Shown one piece after another: positions 1 to 7,554 of a stretch of 64,000 bases of DNA. Numbering within the stretch: position 1 is the stretch's first letter; each line of letters opens with the position of its first letter. Location: the NCBI RefSeq assembly GCF_008729015.1, contig NZ_RKSM01000001.1:186001-250000 (forward strand). Reading direction: 5' to 3'. The notes beneath the pieces were generated by a model, which did not search any database, was not told the origin of the DNA, and saw only the letters and a list, made by a program, of their open reading frames with translations. The translations under genes were made by a program, and so were the position numbers. This DNA comes from Haloarcula sp. CBA1129 (lineage in GTDB: Archaea; Halobacteriota; Halobacteria; Halobacteriales; Haloarculaceae).

Positions 1-1084
1 TCATCTCGTCGGCGCTGTCGAGACCGGAGTCCTGCCCCTGCTTGATCTTCTGTGCCTCTTCTTCCATCGCCTCGACATCGACTTCGGCTTCCTCGTCGAT
101 CTGACCGAGGATTTCCTCGATGTCGTCGAGGCCGAGCATCTCGCGGGTCTCGTCATCGAAGTCGAGCGCTTCCAACGAGTGGCCGTTCTCCTTCACGTCG
201 GAGCCTTGGAGGTGCTTGCCGTAGCGGCCCACCAGCGAGGTGAGTTCCTGCGGGAGGATGAACTTCGTCGACTCGCCCTGCCCGATCTCGGCGAGCGTCT
301 CCATTCCCTTGTCGATGACGGCGCGTTCGCCCATCGACTCGGCGGATTTCGCACGCAGGACGGTCGAGATGGCGTCACCCTGCGCTTCCAGAATCTGGCT
401 CTGTTTCTCACCCTGAGCGCGGATGATGTTGGACTGCTTGTCACCTTCCGCCGTCTCGATGGCGGAGCGCCGTTCACCTTGGGCTTCCAGAATCATGGCA
501 CGGCGTTTCCGCTCGGCGGAGGTCTGTTGTTCCATGGCCTGCTGGACGTCCTTGGAGGGGTTGACCTCGCGGACCTCCACGCTCTCGACGCGGACACCCC
601 ACTCGTCGGTGGGTTCGTCGAGTTCCTTTCGGATGCGGGCGTTAATCTCGCCGCGTTTGTTCAGCGTGTCGTCCAGTTCCATGTCACCCAGCACGGCACG
701 GAGGGTCGTCTGGGCGAGGTTGGAGACGGCACGCTCGTAGTTGTCGACTTCGAGGAAGGCTTTCTTCGGGTCCATCACCTTGATGTAGACGACGGCGTCG
801 GCGGTCACCGGCGAGTTGTCGCGAGTGATCGCTTCCTGCCGTGGCACGTCGAGCGTCTGGGTACGCATATCGAACCGCGTCACGTCGGAGACGAAGGGAT
901 AGATGAAATGAATCCCCTGGTCGAGGACGCCGCGATAGGTACCGAGGACCGTGTAGGCACCTTTCTGGTACGGGCGGATGATCACGACGCTGGAATACAC
1001 CAGCGCGATAGCGATCAGGAGGAAGATTACGGTAACGAAGCCGATGAGTCCTCCAGGTTGTAGCGGTGCTGTCGCGGGGAACAT
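1..1084 (-). CDS. SPFH/Band-7 (stomatin-like) membrane protein, 3' end outside window
   Basis: A membrane-anchored scaffold protein of the stomatin/prohibitin/HflK (SPFH) family. The ATG at 1084 gives MFPATAPLQPGG, then one hydrophobic segment (about residues 13-32), then a Band-7 domain containing IIRPYQKGAYTVLG and VRVESVEVREVNPSK. A long Ala/Glu/Gln-rich helical part with repeated AQGEKQSQILEAQGDA-type motifs follows, as in prokaryotic stomatins, and the C-terminus is acidic. The reading frame stays open for 361 codons to the left edge, so the end is missing. It lies 71 nt downstream of an NfeD-type gene on the same strand; SPFH and NfeD proteins usually occur as pairs and are thought to organise membrane microdomains or membrane proteolysis. 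The family assignment is firm; the cellular role is inferred. Confidence 0.93.
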   Translation of the reverse strand, partial: MFPATAPLQPGGLIGFVTVIFLLIAIALVYSSVVIIRPYQKGAYTVLGTYRGVLDQGIHFIYPFVSDVTRFDMRTQTLDVPRQEAITRDNSPVTADAVVYIKVMDPKKAFLEVDNYERAVSNLAQTTLRAVLGDMELDDTLNKRGEINARIRKELDEPTDEWGVRVESVEVREVNPSKDVQQAMEQQTSAERKRRAMILEAQGERRSAIETAEGDKQSNIIRAQGEKQSQILEAQGDAISTVLRAKSAESMGERAVIDKGMETLAEIGQGESTKFILPQELTSLVGRYGKHLQGSDVKENGHSLEALDFDDETREMLGLDDIEEILGQIDEEAEVDVEAMEEEAQKIKQGQDSGLDSADEM

Positions 1085-1155
1085 GACAGTCAAACCTCCG
1101 GAGCGCTCAAGGAAAAGGCTTCGGTGTCCCTGTCACAAACTACCGAATTGCACAC

Positions 1156-1761
1156 CTACGCCCGCTCGGACTCTCGCTCCGGTTCGGCGTCCGCGTCGCT
1201 CTCGTTGCTCCGGTTCCGGTCCTGTTCGAGCGCGCGGTCGATTTCGTCGGCTCCTGACTCCACCGCTTCGACTTCCAGAACGTTCCCGCCGCCGGGGTCG
1301 ATGACGATGACTTCCGTCCCCTCCGCGATGGGGTCGCCGGAACTGCGAGCCTGATAGTACGGATTGAAACCGCCGTCTTCCAGTTTGACCTCGCCGTCGC
1401 TCCGGGTCACACGCTCGGTCACGGTCCCGAACTGTCCCGTAAGCGAGTCAGAACTGAGCGTCTGGCCGCGGCCGGGTGCGGCGAAATCGAGCTTCCGATA
1501 CCCCCAGAGCGTGACCGCTGTCGTTGCGAGGACGACGACGGTAAGGATAAACGGTGCGAGGATACCCAGACTCGCTGGGATGAACAGCCCGACCAGCCCT
1601 GCCGTCAGCAGGGCCACGCCGAGAACGAAAAAGTGAGTTCCGGGGGCCAGCGCTTCGCCCACGATGAGGCCTGCACCGGCCAGAAACAGCAGGATGGAGA
1701 GCGACATACCTAACAGTGGTTCGGCCTGCAGTAGGGCAACCGCCGCCAGCGGGTTCACCAT
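1156..1761 (-). CDS. NfeD-like membrane protein, partner of the SPFH protein
   Basis: 201 residues. Three or four hydrophobic segments fill residues 15-105, followed by a soluble C-terminal NfeD-type OB-fold: LTGQFGTVTERV, then a beta-rich stretch ending in EGTEVIVIDPGGGNVLEVEAV. The tail is acidic and charged. I chose the ATG at 1761 (MVNPLAAVALLQ) because the upstream in-frame extension is Pro/Thr-rich and unlike a membrane-protein N-terminus. It has no N-terminal ClpP-like serine protease domain, so it is the short NfeD class. It precedes the SPFH gene on the same strand and the two probably form an operon. It could assist SPFH oligomer assembly; that is family knowledge, not something visible here. 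Confidence 0.88.
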   Translation of the reverse strand: MVNPLAAVALLQAEPLLGMSLSILLFLAGAGLIVGEALAPGTHFFVLGVALLTAGLVGLFIPASLGILAPFILTVVVLATTAVTLWGYRKLDFAAPGRGQTLSSDSLTGQFGTVTERVTRSDGEVKLEDGGFNPYYQARSSGDPIAEGTEVIVIDPGGGNVLEVEAVESGADEIDRALEQDRNRSNESDADAEPERESERA

Positions 1762-1833
1762 GCCCTGACTTAGTGTCGGAGCAGGATTAAGTGTCGGGGT
1801 CGGAAGCGACACGACATAGACACCGGTACAGCC

Positions 1834-2202
1834 TCAGGTGTCGCTCGTCCGGACGAAGAACCCATACAGCACTGCGGTTCCGAGTGCAACGGACAGGACC
1901 ACGCCGCCAAGTATGGACGGCGCGTACATATTCGCCCCGAGGAACATCCGTCCAAGCGCGAGAATCGCGATGCAGACCCCCAGTGCGACGAAGACCACGT
2001 TCTCGGGCTTCGGAGCGTCGGGCGTCACCTCCAGATCCGGAGCAAAGGAGCCGGCAACCGCACCCTCCTCGTCGTCGACCGCGTCCCCGTCGGGGTCATC
2101 CTCGACCGGGATTACGTCGGCTTCGGTTGCCAGTTCGTACTCCTCGGTGAAGGTGTCACCCGTAGCGGCCGCGTCGTCTTGTGCGGCCCCGTCGTCATCC
2201 AT
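1834..2202 (-). CDS. Small acidic protein with two C-terminal membrane helices
   Basis: 122 residues. The first 70 are extremely acidic (clusters of Asp/Glu) and probably disordered; the rest form two hydrophobic helices, around ENVVFVALGVCIAILALGRM and PSILGGVVLSVALGTAVLYG. This layout, a cytoplasmic acidic tail plus two helices, is common among uncharacterised haloarchaeal membrane proteins. I do not recognise a named function. It sits between metG (46 nt downstream of the metG stop-to-start gap on the same strand) and the NfeD/SPFH pair, so it may be co-transcribed with either. Codon use and acidity match its neighbours, which supports it as a real gene. Confidence 0.72.
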   Translation of the reverse strand: MDDDGAAQDDAAATGDTFTEEYELATEADVIPVEDDPDGDAVDDEEGAVAGSFAPDLEVTPDAPKPENVVFVALGVCIAILALGRMFLGANMYAPSILGGVVLSVALGTAVLYGFFVRTSDT

Positions 2203-2247
2203 GGTCCGCGATACGTGCCGTGACTACAAAAGCGCTGGCGACTTGGA

Positions 2248-4386
2248 TTACTTGATCCGCGTCCCCAGTGGTGCGTCCTCGTGGGTCGTCAGCAGGTCCG
2301 CCTCGTCGCCGGCAGCCAGCACCATCCCGTTGGATTCGATGCCGAACAGCTCGGCTTTCTCCATGTTCGCCAGCAGGATGACACGCGTGCCGGGGAGGTC
2401 CTCGGCGTCGTGGAGCTGTCGGAGGCCGGCGACGACCTGCCGTACCTCGTGGCCGATATCGACCTCCAGACGCAGGAGCTTGTCCGCGCCCTCGACCGGC
2501 TCTGCGCTGCGGATTTCGCCGACGCGCATGTCGACGCCCTCGAAGTCCTCGAAGCTGATGCGGTCCTCGACGAGTGGCTGAAGGTCGGCGGCGTCTGCGT
2601 CCTCGCTGTCGCTCCCGTCGTCGCCGTCGCTCTCATCGTCTCCATCGTCGCTCGCTTCCTCGACACGCTCTTCGAGTTCCTCATTGAGCGCCTCGATGTG
2701 GTCGTCCTCGACCTGCTCGAACAGCTCAGCGGGCTCGCCGAACTCCGCCGGCGGCGCGTCGAGCGCGCTGTCGAGGGTCACGTCCGCGACGGAGCCCTGT
2801 TCGCCCAGTTGGCCCCACAGACGCTCGGCCTTGCCCGGGAGGACAGGCTGCATGAGCACGGCGACGGCCTTTGTCAGCTGAACGCAGTCGCGGATGACCT
2901 GCTCGGCTTCCTCGGGGTCATCGTCGACGAGGTTCCACGGCTCGTTGCGCTGGATGTATTCGTTGCCGTAGTTCGAGAGCTCGATAGCGATTTCAGCCAG
3001 TTCACGAACGTCGTACTCGCGAACGGCGGTCTCGAAGTCCTCGATGGCCGATTCGATTCGCTCCGTCACGTCGTCGCTGACCGCGGCGTCGGGCGTCCCG
3101 TCGTAGTTGCGCTCGGCGAACAGCAGCGAGCGGTAGATGAAGTTGCCGACGTTGCCGACGAGTTCGCCGTTGACCCGCTCCTGAAAGCGGTCCCAAGAGA
3201 AGTCCACGTCGGTGTCGATCTGTGCACCGGTGGCGATGTAGTACCGGAACAGGTCGGGGTGGAAGCCGGCATCGAGGTACTCGTCGGCCCAGACGGCGCG
3301 GTTGCGCGAGGTTGAGAGCGCCTTGCCGTCGATGCCGACGAAGCCAGTCGCCAGAATCGACCGGGGCTCGTTGTACCCTGCGCCGCGAAGCATCGACGGC
3401 CAGAACACGGCGTGGTGCTGGATGATGTCGCGGCCGATGACGTGGATAATCTCGCCGCTGTCATCGGACCACTCGTCGGACCACTCGGTGCCGTGGCGCT
3501 CCTCACCGTCGACTTTCCAGACTTGCTCCCAGTCGTACTCGTCGTCGCCGACCCGCTCGGAGTACTGCTTGGTCGAGGCGACGTACTCGATGGGCGCGTC
3601 GACCCAGACGTACAGCACGAGGTCCTCGCCGCCGTCGGCGTCGTCCGGATAATCGACCCCCCAGTCCATATCCCGCGTGATACAGAGGTCCTGCAGTTCG
3701 CCCTCGACCCACTCGCGGGGCTGGTTCTGGGCGTTGTCGGTGCCTTCGAGGCGGTCGAGGAAGCCCTGAAGATACTCTTGGAAGTCAGCGAGTCGGAGGA
3801 ACTTGTGTTCGCGGGTTCGGTACTCGGCGGGGTTCCCCGTCAGCGTTGACACCGGGTCCTCGATTTCGCCGGGTTCGAGGTGGCGCTGACAGCCCTCGTC
3901 ACACTCGTCGCCGCGGGCCTGCTCCCCGCAGTAGGGACAGGTCCCCTCGACGTAGCGGTCCGGGAGCGGCTGGTCCTCCTCGGTGTCCCAAGCGACTTCG
4001 ATCTCCTTCTCGTGGACGTGGTCGTTTTCGGTCCACGAGCGGACGAACTCCTGAGTGAGTTCGACGTTGGTCTCGTCGTCGGTGTGCCCGTAGTTGTCGA
4101 ACTCGATGTTGAACTGCGGGAACGTCTCGGCGTAGGTCTCGTGGAAGTCAAGCGCGAACTCCCGCGGTGCGACACCTTCTTCAGCGGCGTTGACCGCCAC
4201 CGGGGTCCCATGCATATCCGACCCCGAGACGAACGCCGTCTGCTGGCCGATGCGTCGCAACGCGCGCGAGAGCGCGTCGCCGTCAACGTACGTCCGGAGG
4301 TGACCGACGTGCAGGTCGCCGTTCGCGTATGGCAGCCCACAGGTCACGACCGCCGGCTGGTCCGTCGGAAACTCGTCGTTGCTCAT
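2248..4386 (-). CDS. metG: Methionyl-tRNA synthetase (class I) with C-terminal tRNA-binding domain
   Basis: Charges tRNA-Met with methionine using ATP in the cytoplasm. 712 residues. The class I signature is YANGDLHVGHLRTY (HIGH equivalent HVGH) near residue 20, and the KMSKS loop appears as the variant GKALSTSRNRAVW near residue 350. A zinc knuckle of the MetRS CP domain is visible at about residues 145-165 (CPYC, then C-x3-C). A very acidic linker (GDDESDGDDGSDSEDAD) joins the catalytic core to a C-terminal OB-fold domain, starting SFEDFEGVDMRVGEIRSAEP, homologous to the dimerising tRNA-binding domain of MetRS and Trbp111. The start MSNDEFPTDQPAVVTCGLPY fits family N-termini. Single-gene context. 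Confidence 0.97.
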   Translation of the reverse strand: MSNDEFPTDQPAVVTCGLPYANGDLHVGHLRTYVDGDALSRALRRIGQQTAFVSGSDMHGTPVAVNAAEEGVAPREFALDFHETYAETFPQFNIEFDNYGHTDDETNVELTQEFVRSWTENDHVHEKEIEVAWDTEEDQPLPDRYVEGTCPYCGEQARGDECDEGCQRHLEPGEIEDPVSTLTGNPAEYRTREHKFLRLADFQEYLQGFLDRLEGTDNAQNQPREWVEGELQDLCITRDMDWGVDYPDDADGGEDLVLYVWVDAPIEYVASTKQYSERVGDDEYDWEQVWKVDGEERHGTEWSDEWSDDSGEIIHVIGRDIIQHHAVFWPSMLRGAGYNEPRSILATGFVGIDGKALSTSRNRAVWADEYLDAGFHPDLFRYYIATGAQIDTDVDFSWDRFQERVNGELVGNVGNFIYRSLLFAERNYDGTPDAAVSDDVTERIESAIEDFETAVREYDVRELAEIAIELSNYGNEYIQRNEPWNLVDDDPEEAEQVIRDCVQLTKAVAVLMQPVLPGKAERLWGQLGEQGSVADVTLDSALDAPPAEFGEPAELFEQVEDDHIEALNEELEERVEEASDDGDDESDGDDGSDSEDADAADLQPLVEDRISFEDFEGVDMRVGEIRSAEPVEGADKLLRLEVDIGHEVRQVVAGLRQLHDAEDLPGTRVILLANMEKAELFGIESNGMVLAAGDEADLLTTHEDAPLGTRIK

Positions 4387-4451
4387 ACCTGTTCGTGTGC
4401 CACCGACGGGTCAAAAGGGGGTTGGTTTCGGCGTGGTGGCCGCGCTCCGGG

Positions 4452-5051
4452 TCACAGCAGCGCAAGCGTGCCGCCAGCGAGACCGAGCGTCACGACGAGT
4501 CGCCCGGCACTGCCGAAGAACGTCGCCGCTCCGAACCGGTAGTAATCGCGTTCGAGGACGGTGAACGCGTAGATAGAGAGCGTGTCGGGGAAGAACGGGA
4601 CGCAGAGCGCGAGCGCCAAGCCAACGTAGCCGTACTTCTGTGCAAGCTGGACCGTCTTTTTTTCAGACCACTCGATGATGTCGAACCGCGAGCGCTTGAT
4701 TCGGCGAATGAGCGGGCCGTACTCCTTGGCTTCCTGTCCGATGTGAAAGGCGACGAGACTACCGAAAGCCTTCCCGAGGCCACTGACGATGATAATCGCC
4801 ACCAGATTCCCGTTCGTGGAGAGCCCGAGTCGGAGCGTTTCGGCTGGAACCAGCACGACTTCGCTCGGGAGCGGGAGAATGAACGCGATCAGAAACGAGT
4901 ACACCGCGATGATTCCCAGTCCGGTCGGGCCGGTGGCCGTACAGACGGCCTCTTCCAGCGGCGAGAGTGGGGTGCCGGCGGTCGTACAGTCACCGATGAA
5001 GGCAATGAACGATGCGGTCGGTACTACCAAGTCCACGCCTCTCTGTAGCAA
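4452..5051 (-). CDS. VTT (DedA/SNARE-associated) family membrane protein
   Basis: 199 residues with about five hydrophobic segments. The signature of the VTT/DedA superfamily is recognisable: a re-entrant region with Pro-Leu-Pro and acidic residue (LIAFILPLPSEVVLVPAETL), a glycine-rich GLGKAFGSLVAFHIGQ, and a second half containing KYGYVGLALALCVPFFPDTLSIYAF. Members act in membrane-lipid scrambling or polyisoprenyl-phosphate transport; what this one moves is unknown. The gene is 60 nt downstream of metG's start region on the same strand but does not look functionally linked. The start MLQRGVDLVVPTAS is the first methionine in frame. Confidence 0.82.
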   Translation of the reverse strand: MLQRGVDLVVPTASFIAFIGDCTTAGTPLSPLEEAVCTATGPTGLGIIAVYSFLIAFILPLPSEVVLVPAETLRLGLSTNGNLVAIIIVSGLGKAFGSLVAFHIGQEAKEYGPLIRRIKRSRFDIIEWSEKKTVQLAQKYGYVGLALALCVPFFPDTLSIYAFTVLERDYYRFGAATFFGSAGRLVVTLGLAGGTLALL

Positions 5052-5128
5052 ACAGGCACTTCTAAACCTTCGTATGTCTTCTCGGGAGTGCTCAATACCA
5101 GTCTGTTCGAGACCGAAGACAGGGCGTC

Positions 5129-5190
5129 AGTACCAATCGAGGTCCGCAACGAACGAGCGCAGCATCGACCGCATGACCTGCGGCACCACC
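5129..5190 (-). pseudogene. Decayed duplicate of the mfnA 3' end
   Basis: Read on the minus strand this stretch encodes [20 protein letters not shown] followed by a TGA stop. The last 14 residues ([14 protein letters not shown]) are identical to the C-terminus of the intact mfnA 280 bp away. Over the 42 nt 5129-5170 versus 5410-5451 I count five mismatches; similarity fades to about 70% over the next 20 nt and then stops. No start codon or upstream gene body belongs to it. It is therefore a fossil tail, either the original end of mfnA displaced by an insertion or a duplicated copy. Confidence 0.8.
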
Positions 5191-5409
5191 TTTTTCCACG
5201 GGGGCATCGCGCTCGCCGATGGCGAGCGCTCAACCCCCGCGCAAAAACGCGGTCTTGCAGAGCGAAGCGAAGCAAGGCTCGAAAGACGAGTAGTGCGAGT
5301 CTTTCGGTGGTGAAAAAGGCCGACTGCTCGGCCGAAGCCTCGCAGTCGGTGAACGCCGCTCGCACTGCTCGCGGCGATATATTACACTCCTCACCGCCAC
5401 GGCTGACCT
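5191..5409. repeat. Hairpin-rich insert between the two mfnA tails
   Basis: No convincing gene. The stretch is a run of perfect short inverted repeats: GCGCTCGCC/GGCGAGCGC (5209-5229, loop GAT), CTTGC/GCAAG (5254-5276), CGAAAGAC/GTCTTTCG (5280-5306), CCGACTGC/GCAGTCGG (5320-5349) and CGCCGC/GCGGCG (5354-5376). Between them is the low-complexity, GAGCGAAGCGAAG-like sequence typical of haloarchaeal intergenic insertions. Flanked by the two copies of the mfnA 3' end, the whole looks like an inserted structured repeat. Together with 5129-5190 it accounts for the 356-nt gap between the VTT gene and mfnA. Confidence 0.7.
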
Positions 5410-6460
5410 AGTACCAGTCGAGGTCCGCGACGAACGACCGCAGCATTGACCTAGTGACGTGAGGCATACACACGACGCGCATCTCGCCGGCCCCGGTCTT
5501 CGAGACCCGCCAGCCGCGGTCCCGGAGCTCGTCGGTCATCGGCATCGAGAGGTCGGCCGCGACGAGCGGGAGTTCGGGGCCGACCACGTCGTGGCCCCGC
5601 GCCGACAGCTGGTCGGCCAGCCAGTCGGCGTTTGCCATCGACGTTTCGTACTGTTGTTCATAGCCTGCCGGCCACAGCGACTCCATCGCCGCAACGGCGG
5701 AGGCCACACCGGCACCCGACCGCGTGCCCGTCAGCGTTAGCTGGTCCGTCGACTCCAGATACGGCGTTTCGACGGCGAGTTCGTCAAGCAGCGAGCGGTC
5801 ACGAGCGAGCAGCCCGCCGGCGGGAACCGCCGCCTGCCCGACCTTGTGCGGGTCAATCGTCATCGTGTCCACGGCTGCATGGCCGAAATGCCAGTCGTGG
5901 TCGGTAAACGGGAGGTAGAAGCCGCCCCACGCGGCGTCGACGTGGCAGAGGGCATCGACCGACTCGGCGAGGTCGGCGATAGCCGGAATCGGGTCGACGT
6001 AGCCGTACTCGGTCGAGCCGGCGACGCCGACGACACACACCGTGTCCTCGTCGACGAGTTCCGCCATCGCCGCCATGTTGGCGCGGTAGTTTTTCGCCGG
6101 CGCGGTCCGCAGTTCCACGCCGAGCACGTCGGCGGCCTTTGTAAACGAGAAGTGTGCGTGGACGGGCGCGACCACGTTCGGGTCGTCCGTGTCAGCGCGG
6201 TTACGGGCGATACGTATCGCTTGGAGGTTGGCTTCTGTTCCACCCGAGGCGACATAGCCCGCAGGGTCCGAGAGCCCGGTAATCTCGCCGAGATAGTCGA
6301 CGGCCTCGTGTTCCAGATCGGCGACAGTTTCGTATGTCCCGGGGTCCCCGGGATTCGTCGCGAGGAAGCGTTCCGCTGCTTCGCGTGCCGATGGGTGTGG
6401 GACGGTACACATCGACGAGAGGACCCGCTCGAAGTCCTGTGGCGCTGCCCGCTGGAGCAT
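5408..6460 (-). CDS. mfnA: MfnA-type L-aspartate/L-tyrosine decarboxylase (PLP)
   Basis: 350-residue group II PLP-dependent decarboxylase. In archaea this family makes beta-alanine from aspartate for coenzyme A (haloarchaea lack methanofuran, for which tyrosine decarboxylation serves in methanogens). The PLP lysine lies in [18 protein letters not shown] and the substrate/PLP-binding aspartate in [31 protein letters not shown], a phosphate-binding loop of the fold, is near residue 92. Length and start ([17 protein letters not shown]) fit the family. Its product beta-alanine is the substrate of the ligase encoded at 11013. The 3' end is odd: a second, decayed copy of the last codons lies downstream beyond a structured insert. 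Confidence 0.94.
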   Translation of the reverse strand: MLQRAAPQDFERVLSSMCTVPHPSAREAAERFLATNPGDPGTYETVADLEHEAVDYLGEITGLSDPAGYVASGGTEANLQAIRIARNRADTDDPNVVAPVHAHFSFTKAADVLGVELRTAPAKNYRANMAAMAELVDEDTVCVVGVAGSTEYGYVDPIPAIADLAESVDALCHVDAAWGGFYLPFTDHDWHFGHAAVDTMTIDPHKVGQAAVPAGGLLARDRSLLDELAVETPYLESTDQLTLTGTRSGAGVASAVAAMESLWPAGYEQQYETSMANADWLADQLSARGHDVVGPELPLVAADLSMPMTDELRDRGWRVSKTGAGEMRVVCMPHVTRSMLRSFVADLDWY

Positions 6461-6597
6461 CTATCGCGAGTATAGAGGGGGAGCGGTTTAGCCGTTGTGC
6501 TCGTGTGTGTCGTTGTCCGGCGTTTATTTTGTCGGTGGGGACGAGTCGGGCCAGTCCGGCTGCCGGAAATGGACGCTGGCGAACGCGTGAGACCGAC

Positions 6598-7500
6598 TTA
6601 CCAGTTCGACGGCCCGATCTTCTTCGTCGCCTTCGCGCGAAAGCCCGTGGGACCGATCAGTGACTCGAAGACGGTCTGGCGCTCGGTGTCGAGCGCGCCG
6701 CCGAAGGAGCCGACACGCATCGTCCGGTAGGTCTCGAACCCCTTGTCGTTGGAGTAGAAGTAGACGCTGCCGTGCAGGAGGCCGTGGATGAGTTCGTCTG
6801 ACCGCACGTCGCCCGCGGGCCGGTCGAGCTTGACGAAGGCCACGGTCCCCCAGTTGACGACCGCCTCCCGAAGTCCCAGCAGGAACGCGACCTCGTGGTT
6901 CTGGGGCAGGCCGAACTCCGTCGCCCGTTCGAGGTCGGTCAGTGAATCGATGACGATGAGCGTCCCCGCGGCGTCGGCCACGCGCTCGCTGATGTCGGAA
7001 AGCAGTTTCTCGAAGGTCTCCTCGGAGGGCTCTGACTTGGGTGGCTCCGCGTCGGGCTGTTCGATGTCGTCGGCGCTCCGCCGAGCGTCGAACAGTGGCT
7101 CGGGGACCGGCAACAGCTCCATGAACCGCTGAGAGAAGTCGGCGACGGTCATGTGCTCTGTGAGCGTCTCGAACTGGTACCCGTCGAGGACGGCGTCGAG
7201 TTCGCTGTAGACGTGTTCGCGGTCATGCGAGAGCGTGATGTAGGTCACCGAGTCAGGGATCGCCTCGCTGCGCCGGGCGATGCCGTTCGGGACCATCTCG
7301 GGGCGGTGTTTCGCGAGCATCAGCGTCGCGAGGCTGGTGTAGGTAAAGGCGTCGCCGCCCGCGTCTGACGCCCCGGCCAACAGGACCGTGCTCCCGGTCG
7401 GAATCCCGCGGACCTGTCCGTCCAGTCCGGGGATGCCGAAGGGGATGTAGGACACACCGGAGCTGATACTCTTGGCTTCCGGTGTCGATTCGGGTGCCAT
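6598..7500 (-). CDS. RecA/KaiC-fold protein with degenerate Walker A (HTR-like protein)
   Basis: 300 residues from the ATG at 7500 (MAPESTPEAKSISSG). The sequence follows the RadA/KaiC layout: a GIPGLD lead-in (residues 22-27), IPTGSTVLLAGASDAGGDAF where a P-loop should be, and TLIVIDSLTDLERA as Walker B. The P-loop lacks the conserved Lys-Thr/Ser (GASDAGGDAF instead of GxxxxGKT), so ATP binding is doubtful. The central part (about residues 145-175) is acidic and low-complexity. Haloarchaea have many such proteins, some called HTR-like, with suspected regulatory roles. The 54-nt gap to the upstream ppsA on the same strand suggests possible co-transcription. Function unknown. Confidence 0.75.
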   Translation of the reverse strand: MAPESTPEAKSISSGVSYIPFGIPGLDGQVRGIPTGSTVLLAGASDAGGDAFTYTSLATLMLAKHRPEMVPNGIARRSEAIPDSVTYITLSHDREHVYSELDAVLDGYQFETLTEHMTVADFSQRFMELLPVPEPLFDARRSADDIEQPDAEPPKSEPSEETFEKLLSDISERVADAAGTLIVIDSLTDLERATEFGLPQNHEVAFLLGLREAVVNWGTVAFVKLDRPAGDVRSDELIHGLLHGSVYFYSNDKGFETYRTMRVGSFGGALDTERQTVFESLIGPTGFRAKATKKIGPSNW

Positions 7501-7554
7501 ACCGCAACGAGGCGAACGGCGCAAAAAAACCTGCTGGCTACGTCAGACCGCGGC

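Noticed and set aside
5024-5365. 113-codon open frame across the mfnA tail repeat
   Set aside because: Runs through hairpin DNA and the fossil tail in the wrong frame; no family resemblance.
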